From positions 62,001 through 126,000 of the forward strand of contig MPMG01000003.1 in assembly GCA_002238485.1 (NCBI GenBank): a stretch of 64,000 bases of DNA, in the 5' to 3' direction. A program made the translations under genes and the position numbers. This document shows, piece after piece, positions 17,272-25,685 of the stretch (position 1 is its first letter; each line of letters starts with the position of its first letter). The DNA comes from Chloroflexi bacterium bin20 (lineage in GTDB: Bacteria > Chloroflexota > Anaerolineae > Aggregatilineales > Phototrophicaceae). The notes under the pieces were generated by a model that was not told the origin of the DNA, searched no databases, and was given only the letters and a program-made list of their open reading frames with translations.

Positions 17272-18441
17272 ATGAACGCGAGCCGCTTTGCTTTTGTGCT
17301 GCTTTTGATCTTGCTCCTCGCCATGCCTGCTACCGCCGCCGAGTTCCCGCCCAATATCTTGCCTGGGCTGGACGAGAAGGGCGAGCCAGACAGCACGCGC
17401 ATCGTGCCGATATTTGGCAGTATACCTACGGGCAACTGGGTCATCCACTATGACCCCAACACGCCGCTCAGCGAAAAATGGGAGTATGTCAACCGCATCG
17501 GCGCGACCATTGTGGAACGGATAGACGAGCTGGAAATCTGGGTGGTTGATGTGCCCGAGCACTTCGGCATGGCCTTCACATTCGACAGCGATGTCGAGCT
17601 GGTCGAGCAGGATTTCTTCGTCAACGTGCACTTTGATATTCCGCCCAACGACCCCGACTATGATCGTCAGTGGGCGCTGCCGCATATTCAGGCTGAGCAG
17701 GCCTGGCGCGAGATGGGCGACTTGCAGCCGATCACAGTGGCTGTCATCGACACAGGCGTCTGCATGAGTCACGAAGACTTGGAAAGGCGGGTGCTGCCGG
17801 GTGGGTACGACTTTGTCGACAATGACGACGACCCCGAAGATGTCTTTGGACATGGCTGCAGCGTGGCGGGCATCATCGCCGCCAACACCGACAACGCCAT
17901 CGGCATCGCGGGGTTCGCGCCCAATAGTTCGATATTGCCGGTGCGCGTGCTGGGTCCGAGCGGCAGCGGCTCGATGGCTGATGTGGCTGCGGGCATCGTG
18001 TATGCCGCCGACAACGGCGCAGACATCATCAACCTGTCGCTGGGCAGCATGGTCGGCTCGCAGGTCACCAAGGACGCTGTCGAATACGCCATGGGCAAGG
18101 GCGTGACCGTCATCGCCTCGGCGGGCAACAGCGGCGGCAGCCTGCCTGGTTATCCGGCGCGTTATGAAGGCGTGGTGGCGGTGGGCGCGATAGATGCGGA
18201 CGGCGCACGCAGCAGCTTCAGCAACAAAGGCGGCGATATCTGGGCGCCGGGCCGCGATGTGCACACCATTTACCTCGACAACGGCTACAAAGCCCTGAAC
18301 GGCACCAGCTTTTCCGCGCCTTATGTCGCAGCGATGGCGGCGTTATTGCAAGGCATGGGCGAGCAACTGCACCTGGATGGCGGCGATATGACCTGGTCAT
18401 GCATGCGCAACGGCGCTTGCGAAGCCGTGCCGGGCAGCTAA
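17272..18441 (+). CDS. Secreted S8 subtilisin-like serine protease
   Basis: 389 residues. A signal peptide covers residues 1-23 (cleavage after MPATAA). Residues about 45-125 look like an inhibitor-type propeptide. The catalytic triad is D160 in VAVIDTGV, H194 in VFGHGCSVAGI and S346 in NGTSFSAP, with the oxyanion Asn286 in ASAGNSGG. The family cleaves proteins outside the cell. A further C-terminal segment has two Cys (WSCMRNGACEAVPGS), a possible disulfide. The ATG at 17272 is preferred over an in-frame TTG at 17254, which lies upstream of the ribosome site. Confidence 0.95.
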   Translation: MNASRFAFVLLLILLLAMPATAAEFPPNILPGLDEKGEPDSTRIVPIFGSIPTGNWVIHYDPNTPLSEKWEYVNRIGATIVERIDELEIWVVDVPEHFGMAFTFDSDVELVEQDFFVNVHFDIPPNDPDYDRQWALPHIQAEQAWREMGDLQPITVAVIDTGVCMSHEDLERRVLPGGYDFVDNDDDPEDVFGHGCSVAGIIAANTDNAIGIAGFAPNSSILPVRVLGPSGSGSMADVAAGIVYAADNGADIINLSLGSMVGSQVTKDAVEYAMGKGVTVIASAGNSGGSLPGYPARYEGVVAVGAIDADGARSSFSNKGGDIWAPGRDVHTIYLDNGYKALNGTSFSAPYVAAMAALLQGMGEQLHLDGGDMTWSCMRNGACEAVPGS

Positions 18442-18446
18442 TAGTA

Positions 18447-18640
18447 ACCCCCAATCCCCCCTCGGTCCTGCTGACAGGTCGAGGGGAAGCACATTCTGCG
18501 GAATTGGGATGGCGTTAAGAGCGCAACTTATCACATGCGAGAACAACCAACACAAGGTTTTTGCTCTGCGCCTCTGGGGCAATGAAGCTTTAGACCTTTG
18601 TGTCTTTGTGGTTAAATTTTGCCTGACTTACTTGGGCTTA
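18447..18640. repeat. Composite intergenic repeat element, copy 2 (inverted)
   Basis: This gap contains CCCCCCTCGGTCC, then GACAGGTCGAGGGGAAGC, TCTGCGG, and further on CTCTGCGCCTCTG, TTTAGACC and TTTGTGTCTTTGTGG. Reverse-complemented, it shows the same order of motifs as 15721-15860. The CTTTGTGTCTTTGTGG part belongs to a motif type seen between genes in many bacterial genomes. No gene is visible. Confidence 0.6.
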
Positions 18641-19260
18641 CTTCTGCGCCGACGCCGGCGATAAACATATACCGGCTGCAGTTGCTTGGGGTCATCGGGG
18701 ATGAAGGCGCGATCAATGCCTTCGTTGATGCCCGTCAGCAAACCGCGCAGATGCGCACGAGCATATTGCAAGCGCTTTTTGACTGTCGCCAAGGGCAGGC
18801 CCAGCCGCTCCGAAATCTCGCGTTGCGATTGCCCTTCCAGGTAAAAGTCGCTCGTAACCGCCCGCTGCGTCGCTGGCAACGAAGCCACCGCAGCCCGAAC
18901 GCGCGCTCGTAATTCTTGCGCTTGCACTTGCGCTTCGGGTCCGGCCGCGGGGTCGGCCAAGGCGTTTTCGTCCAGCGCCTCGTGTGGCTGGCCGCGGTTG
19001 ATGCGATCGACTTGGGTCAGCACGATGCGTCGCAGCCAAGCTGGAAATGCGCCGGCGTCTTTCAATTGTGTGATGCGTGCATACGCGGTGAGGAAAGCTT
19101 CTTGCGCGACATCTTCCGCCAGCTGTGCATCGCTGACGCGCGTATAGGCAATTGCATAGACCATGCCGCGATAATCGCGCACCAGCCTGTCAAATGCCCG
19201 GTTTTTGTCGCCGCGGTCACTGGCTTGCGCCTGCCGCACCCAATCCTTGTAGCCGGTCAT
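18628..19260 (-). CDS. ECF-like sigma-70 family RNA polymerase sigma factor
   Basis: 210 residues starting at MTGYKDW. Region 2 includes FDRLVRDYRGMVYAIAYTRV and AEDVAQEAFLTAYARITQL; region 4 has LPATQRAVTSDFYLEGQSQ followed by REISERLGLPLATVKKRLQ, a helix-turn-helix for the -35 element. The C terminus is a basic tail rich in Arg (RRRRRRSKPK). No anti-sigma gene is adjacent. The frame stays open to 20184 but that part is the shadow of the CAP-LysM gene. A strong promoter lies just upstream of this start. Confidence 0.9.
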   Translation of the reverse strand: MTGYKDWVRQAQASDRGDKNRAFDRLVRDYRGMVYAIAYTRVSDAQLAEDVAQEAFLTAYARITQLKDAGAFPAWLRRIVLTQVDRINRGQPHEALDENALADPAAGPEAQVQAQELRARVRAAVASLPATQRAVTSDFYLEGQSQREISERLGLPLATVKKRLQYARAHLRGLLTGINEGIDRAFIPDDPKQLQPVYVYRRRRRRSKPK

Positions 19261-19294
19261 ATTCCTGTATTTTGCCACAATTGACCATGCTCTC

Positions 19295-19323
19295 AGTATC
19301 ATGCAACCTACAGAATCTGTCAA
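19295..19323 (-). promoter_or_regulatory. Promoter of the sigma factor gene
   Basis: On the minus strand TTGACA (19318-19323) is followed after exactly 17 bases by GATACT (19295-19300). This supports the start at 19260, with a leader of about 28 bases, and rules out the longer reading frame. Confidence 0.75.
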
Positions 19324-19364
19324 CTCGGGCGCTTCAAGGAAGTGTCTTTTTTCGTGTATTGGGG

Positions 19365-19442
19365 CTTTCCCCATCCCCGACCTGTCGACAGAATCCGCGT
19401 GTGCCGTTGCCTCCCCCTGACCTGTCGGGGGGACCGAGGGGG
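19365..19442. repeat. GC-rich dispersed element, inverted copy
   Basis: Contains CCCCATCCCCGACCTGTCGA, ATCCGCG and then CCCCCTGACCTGTCGGGGGG followed by ACCGAGGGGGG. Read on the minus strand it aligns along most of its length with 9415-9480, and its second palindrome matches 18452-18484. Confidence 0.7.
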
Positions 19443-19475
19443 GTGCCTGTATCCAGCAAATTAGCCAGTCCCGCT

Positions 19476-20495
19476 TCAACGCCGCATGAAAGCTGCAACC
19501 GCGATGCCAATGACCAGCAGTTGCGTGACAAATGCCGCGGCCAGCATTCCCAGCTCCAGCAGGGTCAGGGCATCTTCGGGGACGACTGCTGGCGTCTGCG
19601 GACTGGCGATGGGCGTGGGCAGGCTGCCGATGCGGATGTTGCGGACGCCGGGCACGGTCGGTCGGGGCGTGGCTGTGCTGGCGCGAGGAGTGGGACTGGC
19701 GCTTGTGTTGCCTGGACTTGGCCTGCGCGTTTCCAGCGTGGCTGGGCTGTCGGTGGGCGTCGCGCTGGATTCTGGCTGATCGCTCGTTGTGCCGGGCACG
19801 GGCGTATACGTGCCGGCTTTGGGCGGGATGAGCAGAATTTCGCCCGGCGCCAGCAAGCCATCCTGGTCCTGCGTGCGGTTGTTGAGCGCGCGAATGGTCG
19901 GGATGATATCCCAGTTGTAGCCATAATAACGCCAGGCGATTGTGCCCAGATCGTCGCCGGGCTGGACTTCGTGTTTGATGTTGCCAAATTCGTCCAGGCC
20001 CACCACATACGCGGGCTGCTGGGCTGGTCCGCCGCTCGCGCCGCCGCTGCCGCCGCTGCCGCCAGTCCAGCCGAAGACGATGACAAAGGCGCTGCGGTTG
20101 CGACTGCCGCTGGCGATGGCGATGCCGAATTGTCCGCCGCTGGGGCGCGTCAACTCGCGTAAGTGAATCGGCGAGCGCTGCCAAAAGTTGAGCGCGTCGC
20201 TCCTCGAGCCGCCCAGGTAGATGATCTCTGTGATAAATGGCGCGCTGTAACCCTGGGCATTAGCGCGCGACAGGGCAGTGCTCGCGCCAGCCTGATTGTG
20301 ATCGCAGCAACTGTTGTTGGCAGCCATCCAGTTGGCTTGATTTTGGGCGGCGGCAGCCAGTCGCGTGTCCCAGGTCAGTGTCGGCAAGCCCCGCGCCGCG
20401 CGAAAATCGTTGACCATCGAAAACAACGTTTGCGCCCGGGCGGGCAGCGTCCACAGCACGAGGCAGGCAATCAGCAAAGCAATCCAGCGCGACAT
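19476..20495 (-). CDS. Secreted CAP (SCP/PR1) domain protein with LysM domain and C-terminal membrane helix
   Basis: 339 residues. A signal peptide (MSRWIALLIACLVLWTLPARAQ) precedes a CAP domain (about residues 24-145) with VNDFRAARGLPTLTWDTRLA and a bacterial-type helical core; the WMAANNSCCDHNQAG region replaces part of the usual His/Glu cavity. After a Gly/Ser linker there is a LysM module (about 170-225: HEVQPGDDLGTIAWRYYG... LLAPGEILLIP), which binds peptidoglycan or chitin. A Pro/Thr linker leads to a C-terminal helix ending FMRR. The ATG at 20495 is six bases from a TACAAT box, so the mRNA may be leaderless. Confidence 0.88.
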   Translation of the reverse strand: MSRWIALLIACLVLWTLPARAQTLFSMVNDFRAARGLPTLTWDTRLAAAAQNQANWMAANNSCCDHNQAGASTALSRANAQGYSAPFITEIIYLGGSRSDALNFWQRSPIHLRELTRPSGGQFGIAIASGSRNRSAFVIVFGWTGGSGGSGGASGGPAQQPAYVVGLDEFGNIKHEVQPGDDLGTIAWRYYGYNWDIIPTIRALNNRTQDQDGLLAPGEILLIPPKAGTYTPVPGTTSDQPESSATPTDSPATLETRRPSPGNTSASPTPRASTATPRPTVPGVRNIRIGSLPTPIASPQTPAVVPEDALTLLELGMLAAAFVTQLLVIGIAVAAFMRR

Positions 20496-20501
20496 ATCGC
20501 C

Positions 20502-20560
20502 ATTGTACCAGCGCAGCAGGCACTTCATTGCCGGGCAGCTTGCGCCGCAAGGTGTATAAT
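20502..20560. promoter_or_regulatory. Divergent promoters with -10 boxes abutting both start codons
   Basis: TACAAT on the minus strand (20502-20507) lies six bases before the CAP gene ATG (20495). TATAAT on the plus strand (20555-20560) lies six bases before the aminotransferase ATG (20567). Transcription should begin at or within a base or two of each ATG, and neither start has room for a ribosome-binding site. Confidence 0.65.
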
Positions 20561-20566
20561 CCCCGC

Positions 20567-21388
20567 ATGGCGATCCATTACATCCATGGCGAATTTGTCG
20601 AGGCGAGCCAGGCGCGTATCCCGGCCGGCGATCTGGCTGTGCTGCGCGGCTATGGCGTCTTCGACTTTCTGCGCACCTATGGCGGCCAGCCTTTTCGCCT
20701 GGTCGAGCATTTGCGGCGTTTGCGGCGATCCGCCGAACTGATCGAACTGGCTTGCCCTTGGGATATTGAAGAGCTCGCCGATATCGTCGAGCAGACTCTG
20801 CGCCGCAACAACTACAGCGAATCGGGCATACGGCTAGTCATCACTGGCGGTGACAGCCCCAGCGGATTCTTGCCCACCGGCGATTCGCGTCTGCTAGTCA
20901 TGGTAAGTCCGCTGCAGATTCTGCCGCCAGAGGTTTATGCGCGCGGCGCGGATGTCGTCACAATCGAACAAGCGCGCCATCTGCCAGAAGCCAAGACCAT
21001 CAATTACATCCCCGGCATCACCGCCCAGCTCAAAGCGCGCCGAGCCAATCCGCAAGCAATTGACGCCATCTATACCGAATCGGGCCTGGTGATCGAAGGC
21101 ACGCGCAGCAACACGTTCATCTGCCGCGACGGACGCTGGAGCAGTCCAGCCAGCGGCGTCTTGCTGGGCATCACCCGCGCCGAGGTCATCAAGCTGCTGG
21201 GCGACCAGGTGGAACTGCGCGATATCACGCTGGACGAGTATTGCGCCGCAGACGAAGTCATCATCACTTCCAGCACCAAAGAGGTCGTGCCCATCGTGCG
21301 CGTCGATGATTGCGTGATCGGCGATGGCGCGCCGGGAGCGAATACAGTCGCGCTGCTGGAAAGGTGGCGGCAGCTGACGGTGGGATAA
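20567..21388 (+). CDS. Class IV PLP-dependent aminotransferase (branched-chain/D-amino acid/ADC lyase-like)
   Basis: 273 residues. Fold-type IV features are plain: GDLAVLRGYGVFDFLRTY near the N terminus, the PLP-binding Lys143 in LPEAKTINYI, and Glu177 in VIEGTRSN, which holds the pyridine nitrogen. The late ITSSTKEVVPIVRVD is also typical. The family includes branched-chain aminotransferase, D-alanine aminotransferase and aminodeoxychorismate lyase. Which activity this one has cannot be fixed from sequence; lengths near 275 fit the D-amino acid/ADC lyase side. The ATG at 20567 is favoured over an upstream TTG because the TATAAT box lies between them. Confidence 0.85.
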   Translation: MAIHYIHGEFVEASQARIPAGDLAVLRGYGVFDFLRTYGGQPFRLVEHLRRLRRSAELIELACPWDIEELADIVEQTLRRNNYSESGIRLVITGGDSPSGFLPTGDSRLLVMVSPLQILPPEVYARGADVVTIEQARHLPEAKTINYIPGITAQLKARRANPQAIDAIYTESGLVIEGTRSNTFICRDGRWSSPASGVLLGITRAEVIKLLGDQVELRDITLDEYCAADEVIITSSTKEVVPIVRVDDCVIGDGAPGANTVALLERWRQLTVG

Positions 21389-21390
21389 AA

Positions 21391-21420
21391 CCCTTTCCCC
21401 GCAGTTAAGCGAGGAAGGGG
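21391..21420. terminator. Hairpin between convergent genes
   Basis: CCCTTTCCCCGC (21391-21402) pairs with GCGAGGAAGGGG (21409-21420) around a 6-base loop, with one mismatch and one G-T pair. It stands between two convergent genes and may stop transcription from both. There is no clear T run. Confidence 0.5.
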
Positions 21421-21441
21421 CTGTGTTCTGCGCGGTTCAGC

Positions 21442-22872
21442 CTAGATGCTGAAATACAGTTCGAATTCGTAGGGATGCGGGCGCATGGCCACGGCATCCT
21501 GGTCTTCGACCTGCTTGTAGGCGATGAAGTTGTCGATGAAGGCATCGGTGAATACGCCACCCTCGAGCAGGAAGCCGCGGTTGGCGTCGAGCTCGCGCAG
21601 CGCCTCGCCCAACGTGCCCGGCATGACCGGCGTATCGTGATCGCCTTCGTAGAGATCGGCTTCGGACGCAGCGCCGGGGTCGATCTGGTTGCGGATGCCA
21701 TCGATGCCAGCCATCAGCAGCGCCGGCAGCGCCAGGTAGGGGTTGGCGGCGGGATCGGGCCAGCGGGCTTCTACGCGCTTGGCTTTCGGGTTGTTGCTGT
21801 ACATGGGGATGCGGATGCCAGCCGAGCGATTGCGCGCCGAATAGACCAGATTGACTGGCGCTTCGTATCCCGGCACCAAACGCCGATAACTGTTGGTGAT
21901 CGGGTTGGTGAAGGCGGCACAGGCGCGCGCATGCTTGATCAGCCCGCCGATGTACCACAATGCCATCTGGCTTAGGCCCGCGTATTGGTCGCCAGCGAAG
22001 AGCGGTTGCCCGTCTTTCCACAGCGATTGATGCACATGCATGCCGCTGCCATTCTCTTCAAAGAGCGGCTTGGGCATGAAGGTGGCGTGCAGGTTGTTCA
22101 TGGCGGCGACATTCTTGACGATGTATTTGTAGGTGACCATCATGTCCGCCATTTCCAGCAGCGGCGCATATTTCAGGTCGATTTCGGCTTGCCCAGCGCC
22201 ACCAACCTCGTGATGATGCACCTCGACTTCCATGCCGACATCCAGCAGTGCCTGCACCATTTCGGCGCGAACATCGTGGGTCTTGTCGAGCGGCGGCAGC
22301 GGGAAGTAACCCATCTTGATGCGGTTCATATGCCCTTGCGCCGGGTCGTCATTGCCGCTGTTCCAGTCGCCCTCGAAGGAGTCGACGCGGTAAAAGCTGC
22401 TGTTTTCCGATGTGCTGTACTGCACATTGTCGAACATGAAGAACTCGGCTTCAGGACCGAAGTAGGCGATGTCAGCCAGGTCGTGATCAGCCAGATAGGC
22501 TTCGGCGCGTTTGGATACGCCGCGTGAATCCAGCGCGTAGGGTTCGCGGCTGAGCGGATCGTGCGCATCGCAATACATCGCCAAGGTCTTGTAGCTGAAG
22601 AAGGGATCGACCATAGCTGTGCTGAGGTCCGCCAGCAGAATCATGTCCGATTCGTTGATCGCCTGGAAGCCCTGGATGCTGGAGCCGTCGAAGCCGAAGC
22701 CGTCTTCAAACGCACCCTCGTCGACCGATTGCAGCGGCATGCTGAAGTGCTGCGGTACGCCCCGAATATCGACGAAGCGCAGGTCGACCTCTACAATGTC
22801 GTTCTCATTTGCCCATGCCAAAAGCGCGGCGGGCGATTCCTTCGCGGAATCCGGTGGGACAAAACTAGCCAT
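21442..22872 (-). CDS. glnA: Type I glutamine synthetase
   Basis: 476 residues, normal for dodecameric GSI. It makes glutamine from glutamate, ammonia and ATP in the cytoplasm. Signatures: GFDGSSIQGF (60-69), the metal-ligand segment YFGPEAEFFMFD (E141, E143), HHEVGGAGQAEIDLKY, NGSGMHVHQS, and PGYEAPVNLVYSARNRSAGI (ATP/phosphate Arg residues). A Tyr in SEADLYEGD is at the place of the adenylylation loop, though the surrounding residues differ from the classic NLYDLP. The start has AAGGAAGG close upstream and TATAAT at 22904-22909. No PII or adenylyltransferase gene is adjacent. Confidence 0.96.
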   Translation of the reverse strand: MASFVPPDSAKESPAALLAWANENDIVEVDLRFVDIRGVPQHFSMPLQSVDEGAFEDGFGFDGSSIQGFQAINESDMILLADLSTAMVDPFFSYKTLAMYCDAHDPLSREPYALDSRGVSKRAEAYLADHDLADIAYFGPEAEFFMFDNVQYSTSENSSFYRVDSFEGDWNSGNDDPAQGHMNRIKMGYFPLPPLDKTHDVRAEMVQALLDVGMEVEVHHHEVGGAGQAEIDLKYAPLLEMADMMVTYKYIVKNVAAMNNLHATFMPKPLFEENGSGMHVHQSLWKDGQPLFAGDQYAGLSQMALWYIGGLIKHARACAAFTNPITNSYRRLVPGYEAPVNLVYSARNRSAGIRIPMYSNNPKAKRVEARWPDPAANPYLALPALLMAGIDGIRNQIDPGAASEADLYEGDHDTPVMPGTLGEALRELDANRGFLLEGGVFTDAFIDNFIAYKQVEDQDAVAMRPHPYEFELYFSI

Positions 22873-23087
22873 TTCCTTCCTTCTTTCTGCTAGAACCGTG
22901 CCAATTATACAGATGCGAGCATTGTATTGGACATTTTTACCAACTGCGATAGCGAATTCATTGCAAATCGCGCCGCGTTTTCTGTCAGATATGGCTAAAT
23001 GGCGCGCCCGGCAGGTTCTAGACTAGCCCTGTGGCGGCGAATCCTGCTAGGATTGCGCTTGTCCTTGACAGCACTGCGAGACCGACC

Positions 23088-23867
23088 ATGATCCAGCGCA
23101 TTGTCATCATCTGCCTGTTGGCATTCTGTTGCCTGCCGGCCCAGGCGCAGCCACCCGTCCTCGTACCGCAGGTGCTCAATACCTATCCGCACGACCCCGG
23201 CGCTTTTACGCAAGGTCTGCTCTGGCATGGCGGCGCGCTCTACGAATCGACTGGTCTGCGCGGACGTTCCAGCTTGCGCCGCGTCGATATCGAGACGGGC
23301 CTCCCCGAGGTCAACTTGCCGCTGGACGATGCCTATTTTGCCGAAGGACTGGAGCGCGTCGGCGACCGACTCATCCAGCTGACCTGGCAATCGGGGCTGG
23401 CATTCGTGTACGACTTCCCCAGTCTGGAGCTGATCGAGACCATCGAATACGTTGGCGAAGGCTGGGGATTGTGCAGCGATGGCCGCTTCTTGTTCATGAG
23501 CGATGGCTCGCCCTACCTTTCTCTGCGCGACCAAGACAGTTTCGAGCTGATCTTTCGTGGCGCGGTTACCCTGGATGGGCAGCTGATCCCGTCGCAGTTG
23601 CTGAATGAGCTGGAATGCGTTGACGAGCAGATCTATGCCAATGCCTGGAATACCGACTACATCTTCCGCATCGACAAATTCACCGGCAACATCATCGCGC
23701 TGATTGATGCTTCGGCGCTGCTGACCGATGCAGAGCGCGCCAGCTTAAGCCCCGGCAGCGTCTTGAACGGCATCGCCTACAACCCCGAGTCGCAGACGTT
23801 TTACATCACTGGCAAGAACTGGCCCAAGCTCTTCGAAGTGGTGTTTGTGGCGCAAGAGGATGGATAA
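23088..23867 (+). CDS. Secreted glutaminyl-peptide cyclotransferase (plant/bacterial type)
   Basis: 259 residues. The signal peptide is MIQRIVIICLLAFCCLPAQA. The five-bladed propeller family of glutamine cyclotransferases is marked by YPHDPGAFTQGL, the following LYESTGLRGRSSLR, YVGEGWGLCSDG, and the late LNGIAYNPE and FYITGKNWPKLFEV. These enzymes convert N-terminal glutamine into pyroglutamate on secreted peptides. The ATG at 23088 starts exactly at the signal peptide; earlier in-frame codons have no ribosome site. Confidence 0.92.
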   Translation: MIQRIVIICLLAFCCLPAQAQPPVLVPQVLNTYPHDPGAFTQGLLWHGGALYESTGLRGRSSLRRVDIETGLPEVNLPLDDAYFAEGLERVGDRLIQLTWQSGLAFVYDFPSLELIETIEYVGEGWGLCSDGRFLFMSDGSPYLSLRDQDSFELIFRGAVTLDGQLIPSQLLNELECVDEQIYANAWNTDYIFRIDKFTGNIIALIDASALLTDAERASLSPGSVLNGIAYNPESQTFYITGKNWPKLFEVVFVAQEDG

Positions 23868-24171
23868 GCGCGAATGGTGAATTACCGATAGTCGACTATT
23901 CTGAACGCTGCAAAGTTTTTGCCACCGAGTACACCGAGATTGTTTCACAAGATTGCGCCAACTTCATAAATCACCGATTTCACCACTCCCACGCTAGTTG
24001 TATAGTCCCACCGCCCTAGCCCCTCCCCTATGCCTTGCCCCTAATAGGCACTTAATAAAACCATAGCCGCCGCCTAATTAACTCGCTGGAGGTTTTAATC
24101 GACCGCCCGCTACCATGCCGCATGGGTGGATGAACCGCCTGTACCGACAAACATTCACAGGAGAAACACCG
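23868..24171. other. Long intergenic region before the solute-binding protein gene
   Basis: About 300 bases without a supportable gene. It holds a TTTTTGCCACCGAGTACACC run (from about 23916) of the same type as the repeat motif at 18590-18615, a possible -10 box TATAGT (24001-24006), and a C-rich stretch CCCTAGCCCCTCCCC (24013-24028). The last bases carry the AGGAGA ribosome site of the next gene. Confidence 0.5.
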
Positions 24172-25587
24172 ATGCTTAGAAAAATGGCTTTGGCGCTGCT
24201 GTTGCTTTTCATTGCAGTTGGCGCTGTCATGCCTGCGCTTGCGCAGGAGACGATTGAATTGGAAGCATGGGTTGCATTCAGCGACCATCGTTATGACTGG
24301 GCTGTCGACACGGCGGAGCGCTTCAACGCCTTGTATGACAACATCAATGTGAATATGGTGTCTGTAGTTGACTATGACACGATCGTCAACAACTACACGT
24401 TGGGGCGCGAGGATGGCAACTATCCAGAGATTGTGCAGCTCTTTGACGCGGCGCTGCAATTCGCGGTGGATACGGGCTGGTTCTCCTTCGCCGAAGAGAT
24501 CATCGCCGGGCGCGACGAGGTGCTGGGACAAGCGGTAGACTTTGACGACATCATCCCAGTCATCTCCAACTACTACACGGTAGATGGCGTCTGGGCGTCG
24601 GTGGCCTGGAACACCTCGACGCCGATCATGTACTACAATGTAGATATGCTGCAGGCGGCTGGCATCGAAGAATTGCCGACAACCTGGGCAGATATTTTGG
24701 ATGCTTGCGTCGCGTTGCAGCCGATGGTGGACGATGGCACGATTTCGGCTTGCGCTTCCTGGCCCTTCTCCGGCTGGTTCATCGAGCAGTGGCTTGCGCA
24801 GCAGAACGAGTACATGGTCAACAACGAGAATGGCCGCGCCGCGCGCGCAACCGAGTTCAATCTGGACACGGATGCCTACCGCGCCATTGCCCAATTCTAC
24901 CGTGACATGTACAGCAACGGCTACTTCATCTTTGAGGGGCAAGACCAGTGGGGTCCGACGACGCAGAACTTCATCTCTGGCAAGGTGGCGATTCACATGA
25001 GCAGCTCGGCGGCTGCCCGCGCCATTAGCGAGGGAGCTGCGGAGACCGGCTTCGCGCTGGATACGACTGGCATGGTCTACAACGATGACGCGCCCAGTGG
25101 CTGGGTCGGCAATATCCTCGGCGGCGCAACCATGTGGATCAGCAACGGCCTCTCGCCCGAAGCTGAAGAGGCGGCCATGGCTTTCCTGCTCTTCTTCAGC
25201 AACACGGAGAACAGCGCCAGTTGGCACACGGCATCTGGTTATGTGCCGGTGCGCAACAGCTCGATTGACTTGCTGCGCAATCTGGAGCCGGGCAACGAAA
25301 TCCTGTGGGACATCCCCAGCGGCGCGCGCGTCGATATCGAAGCCGATGACTGGTACGCGGCTTTCCCGAACTTCCTGACTGCCAGCACCCAGCTGGGCAA
25401 CTCGACAGTGAACAACGCCACGCGCGGTTCAACCTATGGCACTTTCCAGCAGAGCCGTCCCTACTACAACGGCCTGGTGGAAGAATACATGCTTAACGGC
25501 GGCGATCTGGATGCGATGATTGCCGAAACCAACGCGACCTTGACCGAACTGCTGCAGGAGTACAACTTCCTGTTTGCCGACGAATAA
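24172..25587 (+). CDS. ABC transporter solute-binding protein, UgpB/sugar type
   Basis: 471 residues. The ATG at 24172 has AGGAGA eight bases upstream and begins a signal peptide (MLRKMALALLLLF... PALAQ). The mature protein is an extracellular solute-binding protein of family 1. TIELEAWVAFSD near the start, YYNVDMLQAAGIEELPTTWA, GKVAIHMSSSAAARAI and FLLFFSNTENSASWHTASGY followed by VPVRNSS are like glycerol-3-phosphate binding protein UgpB. It delivers a sugar or glycerol phosphate to the permeases encoded downstream. The exact ligand is not fixed by sequence. Confidence 0.9.
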   Translation: MLRKMALALLLLFIAVGAVMPALAQETIELEAWVAFSDHRYDWAVDTAERFNALYDNINVNMVSVVDYDTIVNNYTLGREDGNYPEIVQLFDAALQFAVDTGWFSFAEEIIAGRDEVLGQAVDFDDIIPVISNYYTVDGVWASVAWNTSTPIMYYNVDMLQAAGIEELPTTWADILDACVALQPMVDDGTISACASWPFSGWFIEQWLAQQNEYMVNNENGRAARATEFNLDTDAYRAIAQFYRDMYSNGYFIFEGQDQWGPTTQNFISGKVAIHMSSSAAARAISEGAAETGFALDTTGMVYNDDAPSGWVGNILGGATMWISNGLSPEAEEAAMAFLLFFSNTENSASWHTASGYVPVRNSSIDLLRNLEPGNEILWDIPSGARVDIEADDWYAAFPNFLTASTQLGNSTVNNATRGSTYGTFQQSRPYYNGLVEEYMLNGGDLDAMIAETNATLTELLQEYNFLFADE

Positions 25588-25685
25588 AGGTCGAAGCCAA
25601 CATCAATCGTTCCTGCATTGACGGGCGAGCGCTTCAGCTTGTCCGTCATGCGCTTTGATTGACGAACCCGACTGCGAAAGAGCGC

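Noticed and set aside
18628-20184. Reading the sigma factor gene as a 518-residue protein
   Set aside because: The first 308 codons are antisense-like, low in motifs and overlap the CAP-LysM gene on the same strand; a TTGACA-17-GATACT promoter lies just before the shorter start at 19260.
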